This document shows, piece by piece, positions 8,980 to 17,150 of a stretch of DNA of 40,432 bases. The stretch spans positions 1 to 40,432 of the forward strand of contig JAETTH010000013.1 in assembly GCA_021769225.1 (NCBI GenBank). The letters are read 5' to 3'. A program made the position numbers and the translations under genes. The notes beneath the pieces were generated by a model. That model ran no database searches. It had not been told where the DNA came from and saw only the letters and a list, made by a program, of their open reading frames with translations. The stretch is from Erysipelotrichaceae bacterium. GTDB lineage: Bacteria > Bacillota > Clostridia > TANB77 > CAG-508. Position 1 is the stretch's first letter, and each line of letters starts with the position of its first letter.

Positions 8980-9590
8980 TGTTCTACCTCCTCATATAAG
9001 TGATTCTTTTGAATATATTCATATACTTCATCTGGTGTTAAGTATCGAATGCTTTTTCCTCTTTTTATTTTATCCCTTACAAATGTAGAGCTCATATTAC
9101 TTTTTACATGATTTTTTACTTTTATAAAAGCTGATTGATGATCAGATAAAAATGGACTTTGCAAAATGATTTCTTCCATTTTATCTTTGTCTCTTTCTAG
9201 TACTAATATTTTAAAGTCGGAAACTAATTCTTCTGCTTTTTCCCATGTATCTAATTGTTTCAAATTGTCACTTCCAATGGTAAACCATATGGTATGATTG
9301 GGATATTGCTTTTGCAATATTCTTAAAGTTTCTATGGTATATAAAGGGGTCATGTTTTTTATCTCTATATCTGATACTAAAAAGTTTGGATTTTTATCAC
9401 ATACCAGTTTTAGCATTTCATAACGCTCCTTATTTCCAATCAGCCCTTGTTTATTATATTTGCTATTAACTGGTACAAAAATTACTTTTTTAACCATTTC
9501 ATATTCACTTACAATTTGCTCTGCTAAAGAAAAATGTGAATTTAACGGTGGATTAAAGGATCCTCCAAATACTACTATGATTTCTTCCAT
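8973..9590 (-). CDS. nadD: Nicotinate-nucleotide adenylyltransferase
   Basis: 205 residues from ATG 9588-9590, preceded by AGGAAGTGA; a longer start at 9638 would lie inside the promoter. It makes nicotinate adenine dinucleotide from NaMN and ATP, feeding NadE. The nucleotidyltransferase fold shows FGGSFNPP (8-15), WFTIGSDNL mid-protein and the C-terminal SSTFVRDKI, equivalent to the family's ISSTxIR. The HxGH-type motif is altered: PPLNSH replaces PPHxGH, losing the first histidine. This variant may belong to a clostridial subgroup. First gene of the nadD-nadE operon. Confidence 0.85.
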   Translation of the reverse strand: MEEIIVVFGGSFNPPLNSHFSLAEQIVSEYEMVKKVIFVPVNSKYNKQGLIGNKERYEMLKLVCDKNPNFLVSDIEIKNMTPLYTIETLRILQKQYPNHTIWFTIGSDNLKQLDTWEKAEELVSDFKILVLERDKDKMEEIILQSPFLSDHQSAFIKVKNHVKSNMSSTFVRDKIKRGKSIRYLTPDEVYEYIQKNHLYEEVEQC

Positions 9591-9609
9591 TTTATCACTT
9601 CCTGTTATT

Positions 9610-9638
9610 ATTCTATTGATAATAGGATAAATTGTCAA
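9610..9638 (-). promoter_or_regulatory. nadD-nadE promoter
   Basis: TTGACA (9633-9638), 17-bp spacer, TAGAAT (9610-9615), ending 20 bases before the nadD start. This is close to the vegetative consensus. Confidence 0.75.
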
Positions 9639-9660
9639 TTGCTTTTGGGCTACCTTTTAT
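9632..9660 (+). promoter_or_regulatory. Promoter for the structured RNA
   Basis: TTGTCA (9632-9637), 17-bp spacer, TTTTAT (9655-9660). The -35 hexamer overlaps the -35 of nadD on the other strand by five bases, so the two promoters compete or share a regulator site. Confidence 0.5.
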
Positions 9661-9666
9661 TTTAAA

Positions 9667-9830
9667 CCTAAATAAGCTGAACCTGAAGAGAAGCTATCTT
9701 GGTTTTACTGCACCATAGACTTTGTTACTGGTTGCCTTAAGTGATGTTCTTTTTGGGTCGTGCAAATGATCCGACTAATCTTCCAAAGCAAAGAGCTAGG
9801 CCTAAGTAGATCTAGCTCTTTTATTTTTAA
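9667..9830 (+). ncRNA. Free-standing structured RNA, family not recognised
   Basis: About 165 bases with a plus-strand promoter, no open frame of note and a strong terminator, in a region more GC-rich than other gaps. Visible helices: AACC..AAGA with UCUU..GGUU (about 9680-9704); UGUUACU with AGUGAUG (about 9723-9747); GUCG with CGAC (about 9757-9775); and GAAGA with UCUUC, which could close the whole molecule. CCUA/AGCU near the 5' end can also pair with AGCUAGG of the terminator stem. No plus-strand gene follows, so it is not a leader. Size and rod-like closing would fit a 6S-type RNA, but no signature proves this. Confidence 0.55.
9790..9830 (+). terminator. Terminator of the structured RNA
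   Basis: A 9-10 bp stem (AAGAGCTAG / CTAGCTCTT) with a 12-base loop, followed by TTTTATTTTTAATT on the plus strand. Confidence 0.75.
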
Positions 9831-9871
9831 TTCTTTTTTATCTTTTCTTTTTTATTTCTTCTGTTTATTTT

Positions 9872-10471
9872 TTATTCATTCTTATTTTTTAATCTACTAA
9901 TGGCTAAACCATCTCCTACTTCTAGAATTTGTGTCTCTAGGTCTGGATTTTCGGTTGTTTCTTTAATATATTCTCTTAGATTTCTAACAGCTGTTCTTTG
10001 TTTATGAAGGTTATAGTCACTTAAAACATATCCTTTATATAAAATGTTATCTGCTAGAATAATTCCATCTGGTTTTAGCATCCTCATTGCTTCTTTTAAG
10101 AAAAATGGATATTTTCCCTTAGCAGCATCAATAAATACAATATCATAAGTTTCCTGAAAAGTAGGTAAAAGTTCAACAGCGTCTCCCTCATAAATATTAA
10201 TTTTCTCTTCTACTTCTACTTTCTTGATATTTTCCTTTGCTTGCGTTACTCTTTGCTCATCTCTTTCAATTGTATCAATCACTCCATTTTCAGCTAAATA
10301 TTCTGAAAAACACATAGCAGAATATCCAACTGCCGTTCCAATTTCTAAAATTCTAGTAGGTCTTTTTTCTTGCAAAATTTTGGCAACTACTTCTAAAGTG
10401 TCATCCATAATAATCGGAATATGCTCCTTTAATGCTTTTTCCTTTATTTTTTGTAATTCTTGTTTATCCAT
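9872..10471 (-). CDS. trmR: SAM-dependent O-methyltransferase, TrmR type
   Basis: 199 residues of the catechol O-methyltransferase-like family, best matching YrrM/TrmR, which methylates 5-hydroxyuridine at tRNA position 34. SAM motif I is LEIGTAVGYSA (about 42-52), followed by an acidic IERDE ending strand 2. Motif IV is IVFIDAAKGKY (about 110-120), containing the metal-site Asp, and DNILYKG follows. It is the last gene after typA, separated by 57 bp with a hairpin, so it is probably expressed by partial read-through. The substrate is inferred from the family. A general O-methyltransferase is the alternative. Confidence 0.75.
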   Translation of the reverse strand: MDKQELQKIKEKALKEHIPIIMDDTLEVVAKILQEKRPTRILEIGTAVGYSAMCFSEYLAENGVIDTIERDEQRVTQAKENIKKVEVEEKINIYEGDAVELLPTFQETYDIVFIDAAKGKYPFFLKEAMRMLKPDGIILADNILYKGYVLSDYNLHKQRTAVRNLREYIKETTENPDLETQILEVGDGLAISRLKNKNE

Positions 10472-10490
10472 GTTTTGCTCCTTTTACTTA

Positions 10491-10524
10491 AAAATGCGAC
10501 AAAACTTTGTTGTTGTCGCATTTT
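10491..10524. terminator. Hairpin between typA and trmR
   Basis: A perfect 12-bp inverted repeat (AAAATGCGACAA / TTGTCGCATTTT) lies between the two genes. The T run after it is stronger on the plus strand, so on the minus strand it may act as a partial terminator or processing site. Confidence 0.6.
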
Positions 10525-10528
10525 CTTT

Positions 10529-12346
10529 TTATCCTTCTCTTCTTGCCATTCTCTCTCTTGTTTTGGTATCTAAAATTTTCTTTCTTAAACGAATATTTTT
10601 AGGGGTCACTTCTACAAGTTCATCATCAGCAATAAATTCGATTGCTTTTTCTAATGAGAATTCAATTGGTGGTACTAAACGAAGTGCATCATCTGATCCA
10701 GATGCTCTGGTATTGGTTAAGTGTTTTTCTTTACATACATTAATTGAAATGTCTTCATTTCTTGAATTTAGTCCAACAATCATTCCTTCATATACTTCTA
10801 CACCTGCACCGATAAATAAGTCTCCTCTTTCTTGTGCATTATATAGTCCATATGTTACAGATATTCCTGGTTCAAATGCAACAATAGTTCCTCTTGTTCT
10901 TGATTGAATATCTCCTTTATATGGTTCATAACCATCAAATATGCTATTCATGGTTCCTGTTCCTTTAGTATCTGTCATAAATTCTGTACGATATCCGATA
11001 ATTCCTCTTGCTGGAATTTTGAATTCAATTTTAGTGTGTCCTTCTTCTGCTGGCTCCATATTAACCATTTCGCCTTTTCTTTTTCCTAGTTTTTCAATGA
11101 CGTTTCCAATTGCATCATCTGGTACATTCACAAATAGTCTTTCAATTGGTTCACATTTTACTCCATCAATTTCTTTGAAGATAACTTTTGGACGAGATAC
11201 TAATAACTCAAATCCTTCTCTTCTCATTGTTTCAATTAATACTGATAAGTGTAATTCTCCACGTCCAGATACTTCAAATGCCTCTGCTCTTTCTGTTTCT
11301 TTTACTCTTAAACTAACATTTCTTTCAAGTTCTTTCATTAATCTATCTCTTAAATGTCTTGATGTTACAAATTGTCCTTCTTTACCTGCTAGTGGTCCAT
11401 CGTTTACACTAAATGTCATAGATACGGTTGGTTCATCAATATCTACAAATGGAATTTTTTCTGGATTAGTTGGATCACAGATGGTGTCTCCTATGTTGAT
11501 GTCTGAAATACCAGATAAAGATACAATGTCTCCAGCTCCTACTTCCTCTACTTCAACTTTTTTAAGCCCCATATAGGTAAATAGTTTTGCTATTTTTCCA
11601 CTTACTTGTTTATCTTCCTTTTGGCATACTGTTACTTGCATACCTGTTTTGATACTTCCTCTTTCTACTCTTCCTACTGCAATTCTTCCTAAATAGTCAT
11701 CATAGTCGATATTTGATACAAGCATTTGCATTGTTCCTTCTTGATCACATTGTGGTGGATTGATGTTGTCAATAATTGTTTCAAAGATACAGGTAATGTT
11801 ATCTGTTTCATCTTCTAAGTGCATTTTGGCGATTCCATTTTTAGCAGATGCATATACTACTGGAAATTCTAGTTGGTCATCATTTGCACCAAGTTCAATA
11901 AATAGATCTAATACTTGATCAACTACTTTTAGTGGATTTGCTCCAGGTCTGTCTATTTTGTTAATTACAACGATTGGTTTTAGGTTAAGTGCCAACGCTT
12001 TTTTTAGTACTTCTCTTGTTTGTGGCATTGCTCCTTCAAAAGCATCAACTAACAAAAGTACTCCATCTACCATTTTTAGTACACGTTCTACTTCTCCACC
12101 AAAGTCTGCATGTCCTGGAGTATCTACAATGTTAATTTTTACTCCATTGTACATAACAGATGTGTTTTTAGAAAGGATGGTGATTCCTCTTTCTTTTTCA
12201 ATATCATTAGAGTCCATAACTCTTTCTTGAACTTGTTCATTTTCACGAAATACATGGCTTTGTCTTAATAATGCGTCAACTAATGTTGTTTTTCCATGGT
12301 CAACGTGTGCAATGATTGCTACATTTCTGATATTTTTGTTGTTCAT
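10529..12346 (-). CDS. typA: Ribosome-associated translational GTPase TypA/BipA
   Basis: 605 residues, normal for the family. GTPase motifs: [10 protein letters not shown] (G1, about 13-22), RGITI (G2), [11 protein letters not shown] (G3) and NKIDRPGA (G4). Domains II and III, an EF-G-like domain V ([21 protein letters not shown]) and the TypA-specific C-terminal domain follow. It binds the ribosome and helps 50S assembly and growth under stress or cold. Start ATG 12344-12346, 23 bp after the S1 gene, so probably one transcript cmk-plsC, S1, typA, trmR. Confidence 0.95.
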   Translation of the reverse strand: MNNKNIRNVAIIAHVDHGKTTLVDALLRQSHVFRENEQVQERVMDSNDIEKERGITILSKNTSVMYNGVKINIVDTPGHADFGGEVERVLKMVDGVLLLVDAFEGAMPQTREVLKKALALNLKPIVVINKIDRPGANPLKVVDQVLDLFIELGANDDQLEFPVVYASAKNGIAKMHLEDETDNITCIFETIIDNINPPQCDQEGTMQMLVSNIDYDDYLGRIAVGRVERGSIKTGMQVTVCQKEDKQVSGKIAKLFTYMGLKKVEVEEVGAGDIVSLSGISDINIGDTICDPTNPEKIPFVDIDEPTVSMTFSVNDGPLAGKEGQFVTSRHLRDRLMKELERNVSLRVKETERAEAFEVSGRGELHLSVLIETMRREGFELLVSRPKVIFKEIDGVKCEPIERLFVNVPDDAIGNVIEKLGKRKGEMVNMEPAEEGHTKIEFKIPARGIIGYRTEFMTDTKGTGTMNSIFDGYEPYKGDIQSRTRGTIVAFEPGISVTYGLYNAQERGDLFIGAGVEVYEGMIVGLNSRNEDISINVCKEKHLTNTRASGSDDALRLVPPIEFSLEKAIEFIADDELVEVTPKNIRLRKKILDTKTRERMARREG

Positions 12347-12369
12347 TTATAATTACCCCTTAATCTTAT

Positions 12370-13467
12370 TTAAATTTCTTCTTTATATTCGTTTGATGTT
12401 CCTTCTAATTCTTTAATCGAAAGCTCTAATTTTTGGCTTTCATAGTCAATATCTAATATTTTTGCATTGACATGTTGTCCTACTTTTAGTTCTTCTTCTG
12501 GTTTTGCAATTCTCTTTTCACAGATTTGTGAAATGTGTACTAAACCTTCGATTCCCTTTTCTAGCTCTACAAATGCTCCAAATGGCATTAGTTTTACTAC
12601 TTTTACTTTCACAATATCGTTTACATTGTATTTTCCTTTTGCTTCTTCCCATGGATTTGGTCCCTTATCTCCATAAGAAAGTAATAATCTTTTATTTTCT
12701 TTGTCTACTGATTTTACAGTTACTTTTATGGATTCTCCTACTTTTAGAATATCATTTGGATTTGCATTTTTTCCCCATGCCATTTCAGAGATATGTAATA
12801 GTCCTTGTACAAAACCAATTTTTACAAATGCTCCATAAGTACTAATACTGGTTACTTCTCCTATGTATTCTTTTCCTACTTCTACTTCTTCCCAGAACTT
12901 TTTTAGTTCCTTTTCTTTTTCTTCCTCTAAAATTTCTTTAATTGAGCCTATTATTTTTTTGTTTCTTGGATCATATTCAATAATTTTAAATTTTACAGTT
13001 TTGCCCTTAAAGTCTTCTACTTTTTCATCTCTTGTTATTCCAGATAGAGAAAGTGGAATAAAGATACGAATTCCTTGGTAAGAAGTGATAAGTCCTTTTT
13101 CATTTACTTCTGTGATTTCTTGCTCAAAAATTTCATTATTTTTTACTTTCTTTTCAAATTCTTGGTGACTATTTCTTGCTTTTGCTCTTTTATAGGAAAG
13201 TAGAACATTCCCTAGTCCATCATTTAGTTTTAATACATCACAAGTAATGGTATCTCCTACTTTTAATTCATCTTTTGGATCGTCTAATAGATTGTATGAA
13301 TACTCTTGTCTTGGTACAATACCGTCTGCTTTATATCCTAAGTCTACAAAGATTTCTCCTTTTGATGTAATTTCTATAATTTTTCCTGTTACTGTTTTTT
13401 CTAATTTTGTTTCTTTGATTGAAGCATTATATAGCTCTTCAAAAGACATCTCTTCCTTTTCTTCCAT
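12370..13467 (-). CDS. rpsA: S1 RNA-binding protein (ribosomal protein S1 homologue)
   Basis: 365 residues with four S1 repeats: about 25-95 (KIIEITSKGEIFVDLGYK), 110-180 (degenerate), 195-265 (GEVTSISTYGAFVKIG with LLHISEM) and 282-355 (VVKLMPFGAFVELE with GLVHISQI). Four repeats is the form seen in low-GC Bacillota, against six in Escherichia coli. It binds mRNA and single-stranded RNA near the ribosome; its role in initiation is weaker in Bacillota. The position between cmk and typA matches the common cmk-rpsA pairing. GGAGG precedes ATG 13465-13467. Confidence 0.9.
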   Translation of the reverse strand: MEEKEEMSFEELYNASIKETKLEKTVTGKIIEITSKGEIFVDLGYKADGIVPRQEYSYNLLDDPKDELKVGDTITCDVLKLNDGLGNVLLSYKRAKARNSHQEFEKKVKNNEIFEQEITEVNEKGLITSYQGIRIFIPLSLSGITRDEKVEDFKGKTVKFKIIEYDPRNKKIIGSIKEILEEEKEKELKKFWEEVEVGKEYIGEVTSISTYGAFVKIGFVQGLLHISEMAWGKNANPNDILKVGESIKVTVKSVDKENKRLLLSYGDKGPNPWEEAKGKYNVNDIVKVKVVKLMPFGAFVELEKGIEGLVHISQICEKRIAKPEEELKVGQHVNAKILDIDYESQKLELSIKELEGTSNEYKEEI

Positions 13468-13570
13468 ACTAATTTCTTTCCTCCTATTTATTAAAGGTTC
13501 CCCCTCATTTTTTTCCTTTGCATATTTTTCTTTTATTTACTTTTTTTAACAATTCATTTTCAATTGAGAA

Positions 13571-13610
13571 GACGCTTTTCAAATTAGCTTAAAAGTATTT
13601 GAAAAACGCC
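13571..13610. terminator. Long hairpin between cmk-plsC and rpsA
   Basis: A 14-bp nearly perfect stem (GACGCTTTTCAAAT / ATTTGAAAAACGCC) with a 12-base loop lies 27 bases past the cmk-plsC stop. No clear T run follows on the minus strand, so it may be an RNA processing or stability element rather than a full stop. Confidence 0.5.
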
Positions 13611-13636
13611 CTTAAAAACTTGCACTTTATTATATC

Positions 13637-15037
13637 TTAAATCTTCTCATTTGTCAACATAATGATACTTTCCATGATTTGTTTACTTGCATTTTCTAAT
13701 TGTTCTTTTTCTGGTGTTTTTACTTTTCCAAAGTCTAATGGTTTTCCAAAGTTTAGAATTACTTTTGTAAATGGTTTAAAGTTTCCTTGAATTCCACATG
13801 GGATTACTGGTACTCCTGTTCGAAGTGCCATAAATGCTGCACCATTTTTTAATTTTCCTGATTTTGCAATTCCTTTTCTTGTTCCTTCTGGGAATAGGCC
13901 TAATAATTCTCCATTATTTAAAACTTTAAGAGCTCTTTTCATACCTTCTAGATCCTGAGTTCCTCTTTTGATTGGAATAACATCAAATACATGTGCAATC
14001 CAGTTTAAGAATCTGTGATGGAATAGATCTTCTTTGGCCATAAAGTATACTTTTCTTTTGGTGTTTACAACTAGTCCAACTGCATCCCAATAGTTGATGT
14101 GGTTTGCACAAATAATATATGCACCTTCTTCTGGTATAGGTTCTCCTTTTATTTCTAGTTTGAATAAGAAATGGTATACTCCTGCTAATAGTTTTTTGAT
14201 CCATTTTCTTTCAAATTGTTTCCATTTTGTTTCTGGTCTTATAGCATATGCTCTTTGTTCTTGTTTTTTTAATTTTGCTTCTTTTCTTAGTTCTTTTTTT
14301 GTTTTTTCTTCTTTTTTTTGTTCTTTGCTTTTAACTTCTCTATTTTGTGGTAAGTTTTTTTTAACTTCTTCTGGCATTCTCGCTAAGATGATGTCTTCTA
14401 CTGCTTTTATATTTTCTTCTACACTTAAGTTAGTGGTATCTAAATAAATGGCATCTTCTGCTTGTTTTAATGCACCAATTTCTTTTTTCTTATCATTTTC
14501 ATCTCTTGCTACAATATTTTGAAGCACTTCTTCATAAGTCATTTCAATGCCTTTTTCTTGGTTTTGTTTAAATCTTCTTTTAGCTCTTACTTCTACATCT
14601 GCATCCATATATATTTTTATATCAGCATTTGGAAATACATAGGTTCCAATATCCCTTCCTTCCATGATAATGTTCTTTCCTTCTGCTAATTTTCTTTGTA
14701 ATTCTACCATTTTGAAGCGTACTTCTTTAATACTTGAAACTGGTGATACAAAGTTACTTACTTCTTTGGAACGAATTTTTTCTGTTACATCTTCTCCATT
14801 TAAAAATACAAGTTCTTTTTCTCCTTGTTTTTCAAATTTAATTTCTATCCTTTCTAATAACTCTTTTATTTTATCTAATTCCTCTAACCCAATTTTTTCC
14901 TTTAGCATAGCTGCTGCTACACAGCGATAAGTTGCTCCAGTATCAATATTATCAAATTTCCACTTTTTTGTTAAAGCTTCTGTAATCGTTCCTTTTCCTG
15001 TCCCTGCAGGTCCATCAATGGCAACAATAAATGACAT
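13637..15037 (-). CDS. cmk: Cytidylate kinase fused to 1-acylglycerol-3-phosphate acyltransferase
   Basis: 466 residues in two domains. Residues 1-220 are cytidylate kinase (CMP/dCMP to CDP/dCDP): GPAGTGKGT (9-17), DTGATYR (32-38) and MEGRDIGTYVFP (125-136). A basic, Lys/Glu-rich linker (about 225-265) leads to a PlsC domain with NHINYWD (312-318, the HX4D catalytic motif) and FPEGTR (382-387). This domain transfers an acyl chain to lysophosphatidate at the membrane. The two genes are often neighbours in Clostridia; here they are one frame with no internal stop. Start ATG 15035-15037 after GGGAGG. Confidence 0.92.
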   Translation of the reverse strand: MSFIVAIDGPAGTGKGTITEALTKKWKFDNIDTGATYRCVAAAMLKEKIGLEELDKIKELLERIEIKFEKQGEKELVFLNGEDVTEKIRSKEVSNFVSPVSSIKEVRFKMVELQRKLAEGKNIIMEGRDIGTYVFPNADIKIYMDADVEVRAKRRFKQNQEKGIEMTYEEVLQNIVARDENDKKKEIGALKQAEDAIYLDTTNLSVEENIKAVEDIILARMPEEVKKNLPQNREVKSKEQKKEEKTKKELRKEAKLKKQEQRAYAIRPETKWKQFERKWIKKLLAGVYHFLFKLEIKGEPIPEEGAYIICANHINYWDAVGLVVNTKRKVYFMAKEDLFHHRFLNWIAHVFDVIPIKRGTQDLEGMKRALKVLNNGELLGLFPEGTRKGIAKSGKLKNGAAFMALRTGVPVIPCGIQGNFKPFTKVILNFGKPLDFGKVKTPEKEQLENASKQIMESIIMLTNEKI

Positions 15038-15066
15038 CTTTTTATCCTCCCATTTTTCCTTTTCTT

Positions 15067-15096
15067 ATTATATCTTAAATGCCGGAAAAATAACAA
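15067..15096 (-). promoter_or_regulatory. Promoter of the cmk-plsC operon
   Basis: TTGTTA (15091-15096), 18-bp spacer, TATAAT (15067-15072), 30 bases upstream of the start codon. Confidence 0.55.
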
Positions 15097-15497
15097 GTAC
15101 TAATCAAGAAAAAAGCAAAAATTATGTTTATGGCTCAATATCATTTCACATAAAAAATCTATAAGATTTTGTTATTTAGTAAAAATTCATTTTTTCTTTA
15201 TTTTTCGTGAACTTTATTTTTTCAAGGATAAGAAAATAGCGCCAAGCTAATGGTGCCACGTTAAGAGTCATGTTTCTCGCATTTCATGCCACAAAAAATC
15301 ATTCCTCTAGCATATCTTTAATTAGTTAGTCTTTTATTTAATTGTTTTCTCTTTTCTATTTGATTTTCCTTTTTTCCCTTTGTTTTTTATTTTATATTTT
15401 TAATTTAATAATTATTTTATATTGTTCTTTTTCGTTATATTTAGTAAATCTTTCTCTATTTTTATCCTGTATCTAATCTGATTTTTTCCACGCAAAA
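15097..15497. other. AT-rich gap with a GC-richer structured island
   Basis: No gene is seen here. Most of the gap is T-rich on the plus strand. An island at 15239-15290 stands out with three possible plus-strand hairpins: GCGCCA/TGGTGC (15239-15256), GAG/CTC, and GCAT/ATGC (about 15279-15289), plus a TGCCAC repeated twice. On the minus strand the first hairpin contains a mismatch that is a G-U pair on the plus strand, so a plus-strand RNA is slightly favoured. No promoter or terminator could be assigned to it. Confidence 0.35.
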
Positions 15498-15528
15498 AGG
15501 ACAGACTATTTTTCTATATAGTCTATCC
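15498..15528 (-). terminator. Terminator after the P-loop/Asp23-like gene
   Basis: An 11-bp stem with one mismatch (GGATAGACTAT / ATAGTCTGTCC) followed by TTTTT on the minus strand, about 80 bases past the stop at 15609. Confidence 0.65.
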
Positions 15529-15608
15529 TCCTCTATTCTTTTTTCTTCTTTTTATGTTTTTCTGGTTATATTTTATCTTACTTTTTTATCTTTTGTCCAG
15601 ATTTCTTT

Positions 15609-16463
15609 TTATGACTCTTTTTCTGTTTTTTCTTCTACATAAATTCCTTTTGCTACAATATCTAATCTTTGTACATTCATAGCAGTTAAGTTTTCAATTT
15701 CTTTAATGCTTTTTTGTTTAAACTCTTTCATCGCGTCAATAACATTAGCTCCATATACAATGATAACTTCTACATAAATGGATGGTCCCTCAGGAGTATT
15801 ATCCACTCTTAATTTACTTACTTTATGAATTGCTTTTGTCTTATTTGCTATGTATTCCATGATTTGTCGAAATACATTATCGGATATAGTGAAGTTTCCC
15901 ATATAACTAAATGTTGGACGAATAATGGATTTTTCTGATATATATGGTTTAGCACCTTTTCCTTTTGATTTAAAAATTTGTAATGGATCTAAAAGGTAGC
16001 CAGAAAAATCCTTTTTGATTTCAAATGTTGGTACGGGGATAACGTGTTTTCCTTGTGTTTCACGAATTCTTCTTGCTGTTTTCATTTCATCTTCTGTTGC
16101 TACATCATTGATATATACTGTTTTTTCAATAGGTGGAAGTCCTAAATTTTCTGCTATTTTTTGTACCATATTATCAGAAGTCCCTAGTATTAGAATTCCT
16201 TCTGGTTTGTATTTTTTTATTGCTTTTTTTATTTCTTGTCTTTCTTCTTCTGTTAAGAATAAGGCATGTTTTACCGTTTCAATTTTAGTTGGTGCTTTTT
16301 TTGCTGAGTTTCCTGCAATTACTTCATTATCTTTAATTAAAAGCCCATCATCTATGATGTAACTAATATTATTTTCTCCTGCTACCATCTGTGCTCGAAA
16401 GCTTTTCCCTGTTCCAGATGGTCCAACAAATGCCATTACTCTCATTTTATTCCCTAGAATCAT
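15609..16463 (-). CDS. P-loop NTPase fused to an Asp23/Gls24-like domain
   Basis: 284 residues. Residues 8-130 form a P-loop domain with GPSGTGKS (14-21) and a strand ending in GILILGTSD. Residues about 182-276 resemble an Asp23/Gls24 (DUF322) domain: a GNFTISDNVFRQI opening, then VEVIIVYGANVIDAM and an NLTAMNVQRLDIVAKGI close. Asp23 proteins are linked to the cell envelope and stress in Gram-positive bacteria. The central piece (about 130-180) links them. Start ATG 16461-16463 follows AAGGAG at good spacing. No operon partner is seen. The function is unknown; a nucleotide-driven assembly role for the Asp23 part is only a guess. Confidence 0.7.
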   Translation of the reverse strand: MILGNKMRVMAFVGPSGTGKSFRAQMVAGENNISYIIDDGLLIKDNEVIAGNSAKKAPTKIETVKHALFLTEEERQEIKKAIKKYKPEGILILGTSDNMVQKIAENLGLPPIEKTVYINDVATEDEMKTARRIRETQGKHVIPVPTFEIKKDFSGYLLDPLQIFKSKGKGAKPYISEKSIIRPTFSYMGNFTISDNVFRQIMEYIANKTKAIHKVSKLRVDNTPEGPSIYVEVIIVYGANVIDAMKEFKQKSIKEIENLTAMNVQRLDIVAKGIYVEEKTEKES

Positions 16464-16586
16464 AGTTTTCTCCTTGCCTAATTTTATTTTTCTATTACAT
16501 ATTATATCTCATGTAGGGAAATAATTCTAGATTTTAGTAAAAATTTATTTTCATGATATTAAATCTTGCTTTTAGTTGCAATTACT

Positions 16587-16617
16587 AGTTACCATTTTGT
16601 TTTTTATAATAGTAACT
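16587..16617. promoter_or_regulatory. Inverted repeat around a TATAAT box upstream of the XRE gene
   Basis: AGTTAC (16587-16592) and GTAACT (16612-16617) enclose TATAAT (16605-16610). A second TATAAT lies at 16661-16666, nearer the gene. The dyad is a candidate operator for autoregulation. Confidence 0.35.
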
Positions 16618-16691
16618 TTATAACTTAGGTAATATTTGAAATATTTTTGTCTCTTTTCTTTATAATATGGTTAAAGATAGGAGGTTTTTAT

Positions 16692-17078
16692 ATGCAGGAT
16701 ATCTTTATTAAACGATTAATTGAACTAATGGAAGAAGAGGATTTAAGTCAAGTAGCATTAGCAGAAAAGATTGGCACTACTAATGTTACGATTTCAAGAT
16801 ATATTGGTGGTCAAAGAAAACCTAGAACTGAGATTGTAGCTAAGATAGCATCTGTTTTTGGTACTTCTATTGATTACTTACTTGGTTTTTCGTCCGTCCG
16901 AAATTATACTAACAGAAAAGTTAATGAGAATTTATTATCTCTTCAAGAAGAATTTGAAAAATTAGATTTAGTAGATTCCAAAAAAGAATTATCTAATTCT
17001 CAAATTGAAATTATAAAGAAGTTAATTGAAGCTAACAAAGATTTCATTGTACAAGCTAAGGAAAGAAAAGAAGCTTAA
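16692..17078 (+). CDS. XRE-family transcription regulator
   Basis: 128 residues from ATG 16692, preceded by AGGAGG; an upstream in-frame ATG at 16647 lies before the second -10 box and is rejected. The Cro/CI-type helix-turn-helix occupies about residues 5-62: LSQVALAEKIGTTNVTISRY with recognition helix, then KPRTEIVAKIASVFGTSIDYLLG. The C-terminal half is a charged helical region that may mediate dimerisation. It stands alone, convergent with the glycosyltransferase and divergent from the P-loop/Asp23 gene, which could be a target. No phage genes surround it. Confidence 0.85.
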   Translation: MQDIFIKRLIELMEEEDLSQVALAEKIGTTNVTISRYIGGQRKPRTEIVAKIASVFGTSIDYLLGFSSVRNYTNRKVNENLLSLQEEFEKLDLVDSKKELSNSQIEIIKKLIEANKDFIVQAKERKEA

Positions 17079-17080
17079 AA

Positions 17081-17115
17081 AGAAAAGGAAACTCTGCTAT
17101 AGAATTTCCTTTTCT
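17081..17115. terminator. Bidirectional terminator, XRE gene and glycosyltransferase
   Basis: A perfect 11-bp stem (AGAAAAGGAAA / TTTCCTTTTCT) with T runs suitable for the plus-strand gene, lying between two convergent stops. Confidence 0.75.
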
Positions 17116-17150
17116 TTTTATAATTTTTCTGGATTTTTTTCTTTTCTACT

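Noticed and set aside
9667..9830. A nadDE riboswitch read on the minus strand
   Set aside because: The nadD promoter lies between this region and nadD, and the terminator T run is on the plus strand.
9667..9830. SRP RNA, tmRNA or RNase P RNA
   Set aside because: The characteristic conserved loops of these RNAs are not seen.
10224..13549. Several long plus-strand open frames over trmR, typA and rpsA
   Set aside because: They are antisense to clearly conserved genes, have no ribosome sites, and encode Ser/Ile/Phe-rich sequence typical of reverse frames.
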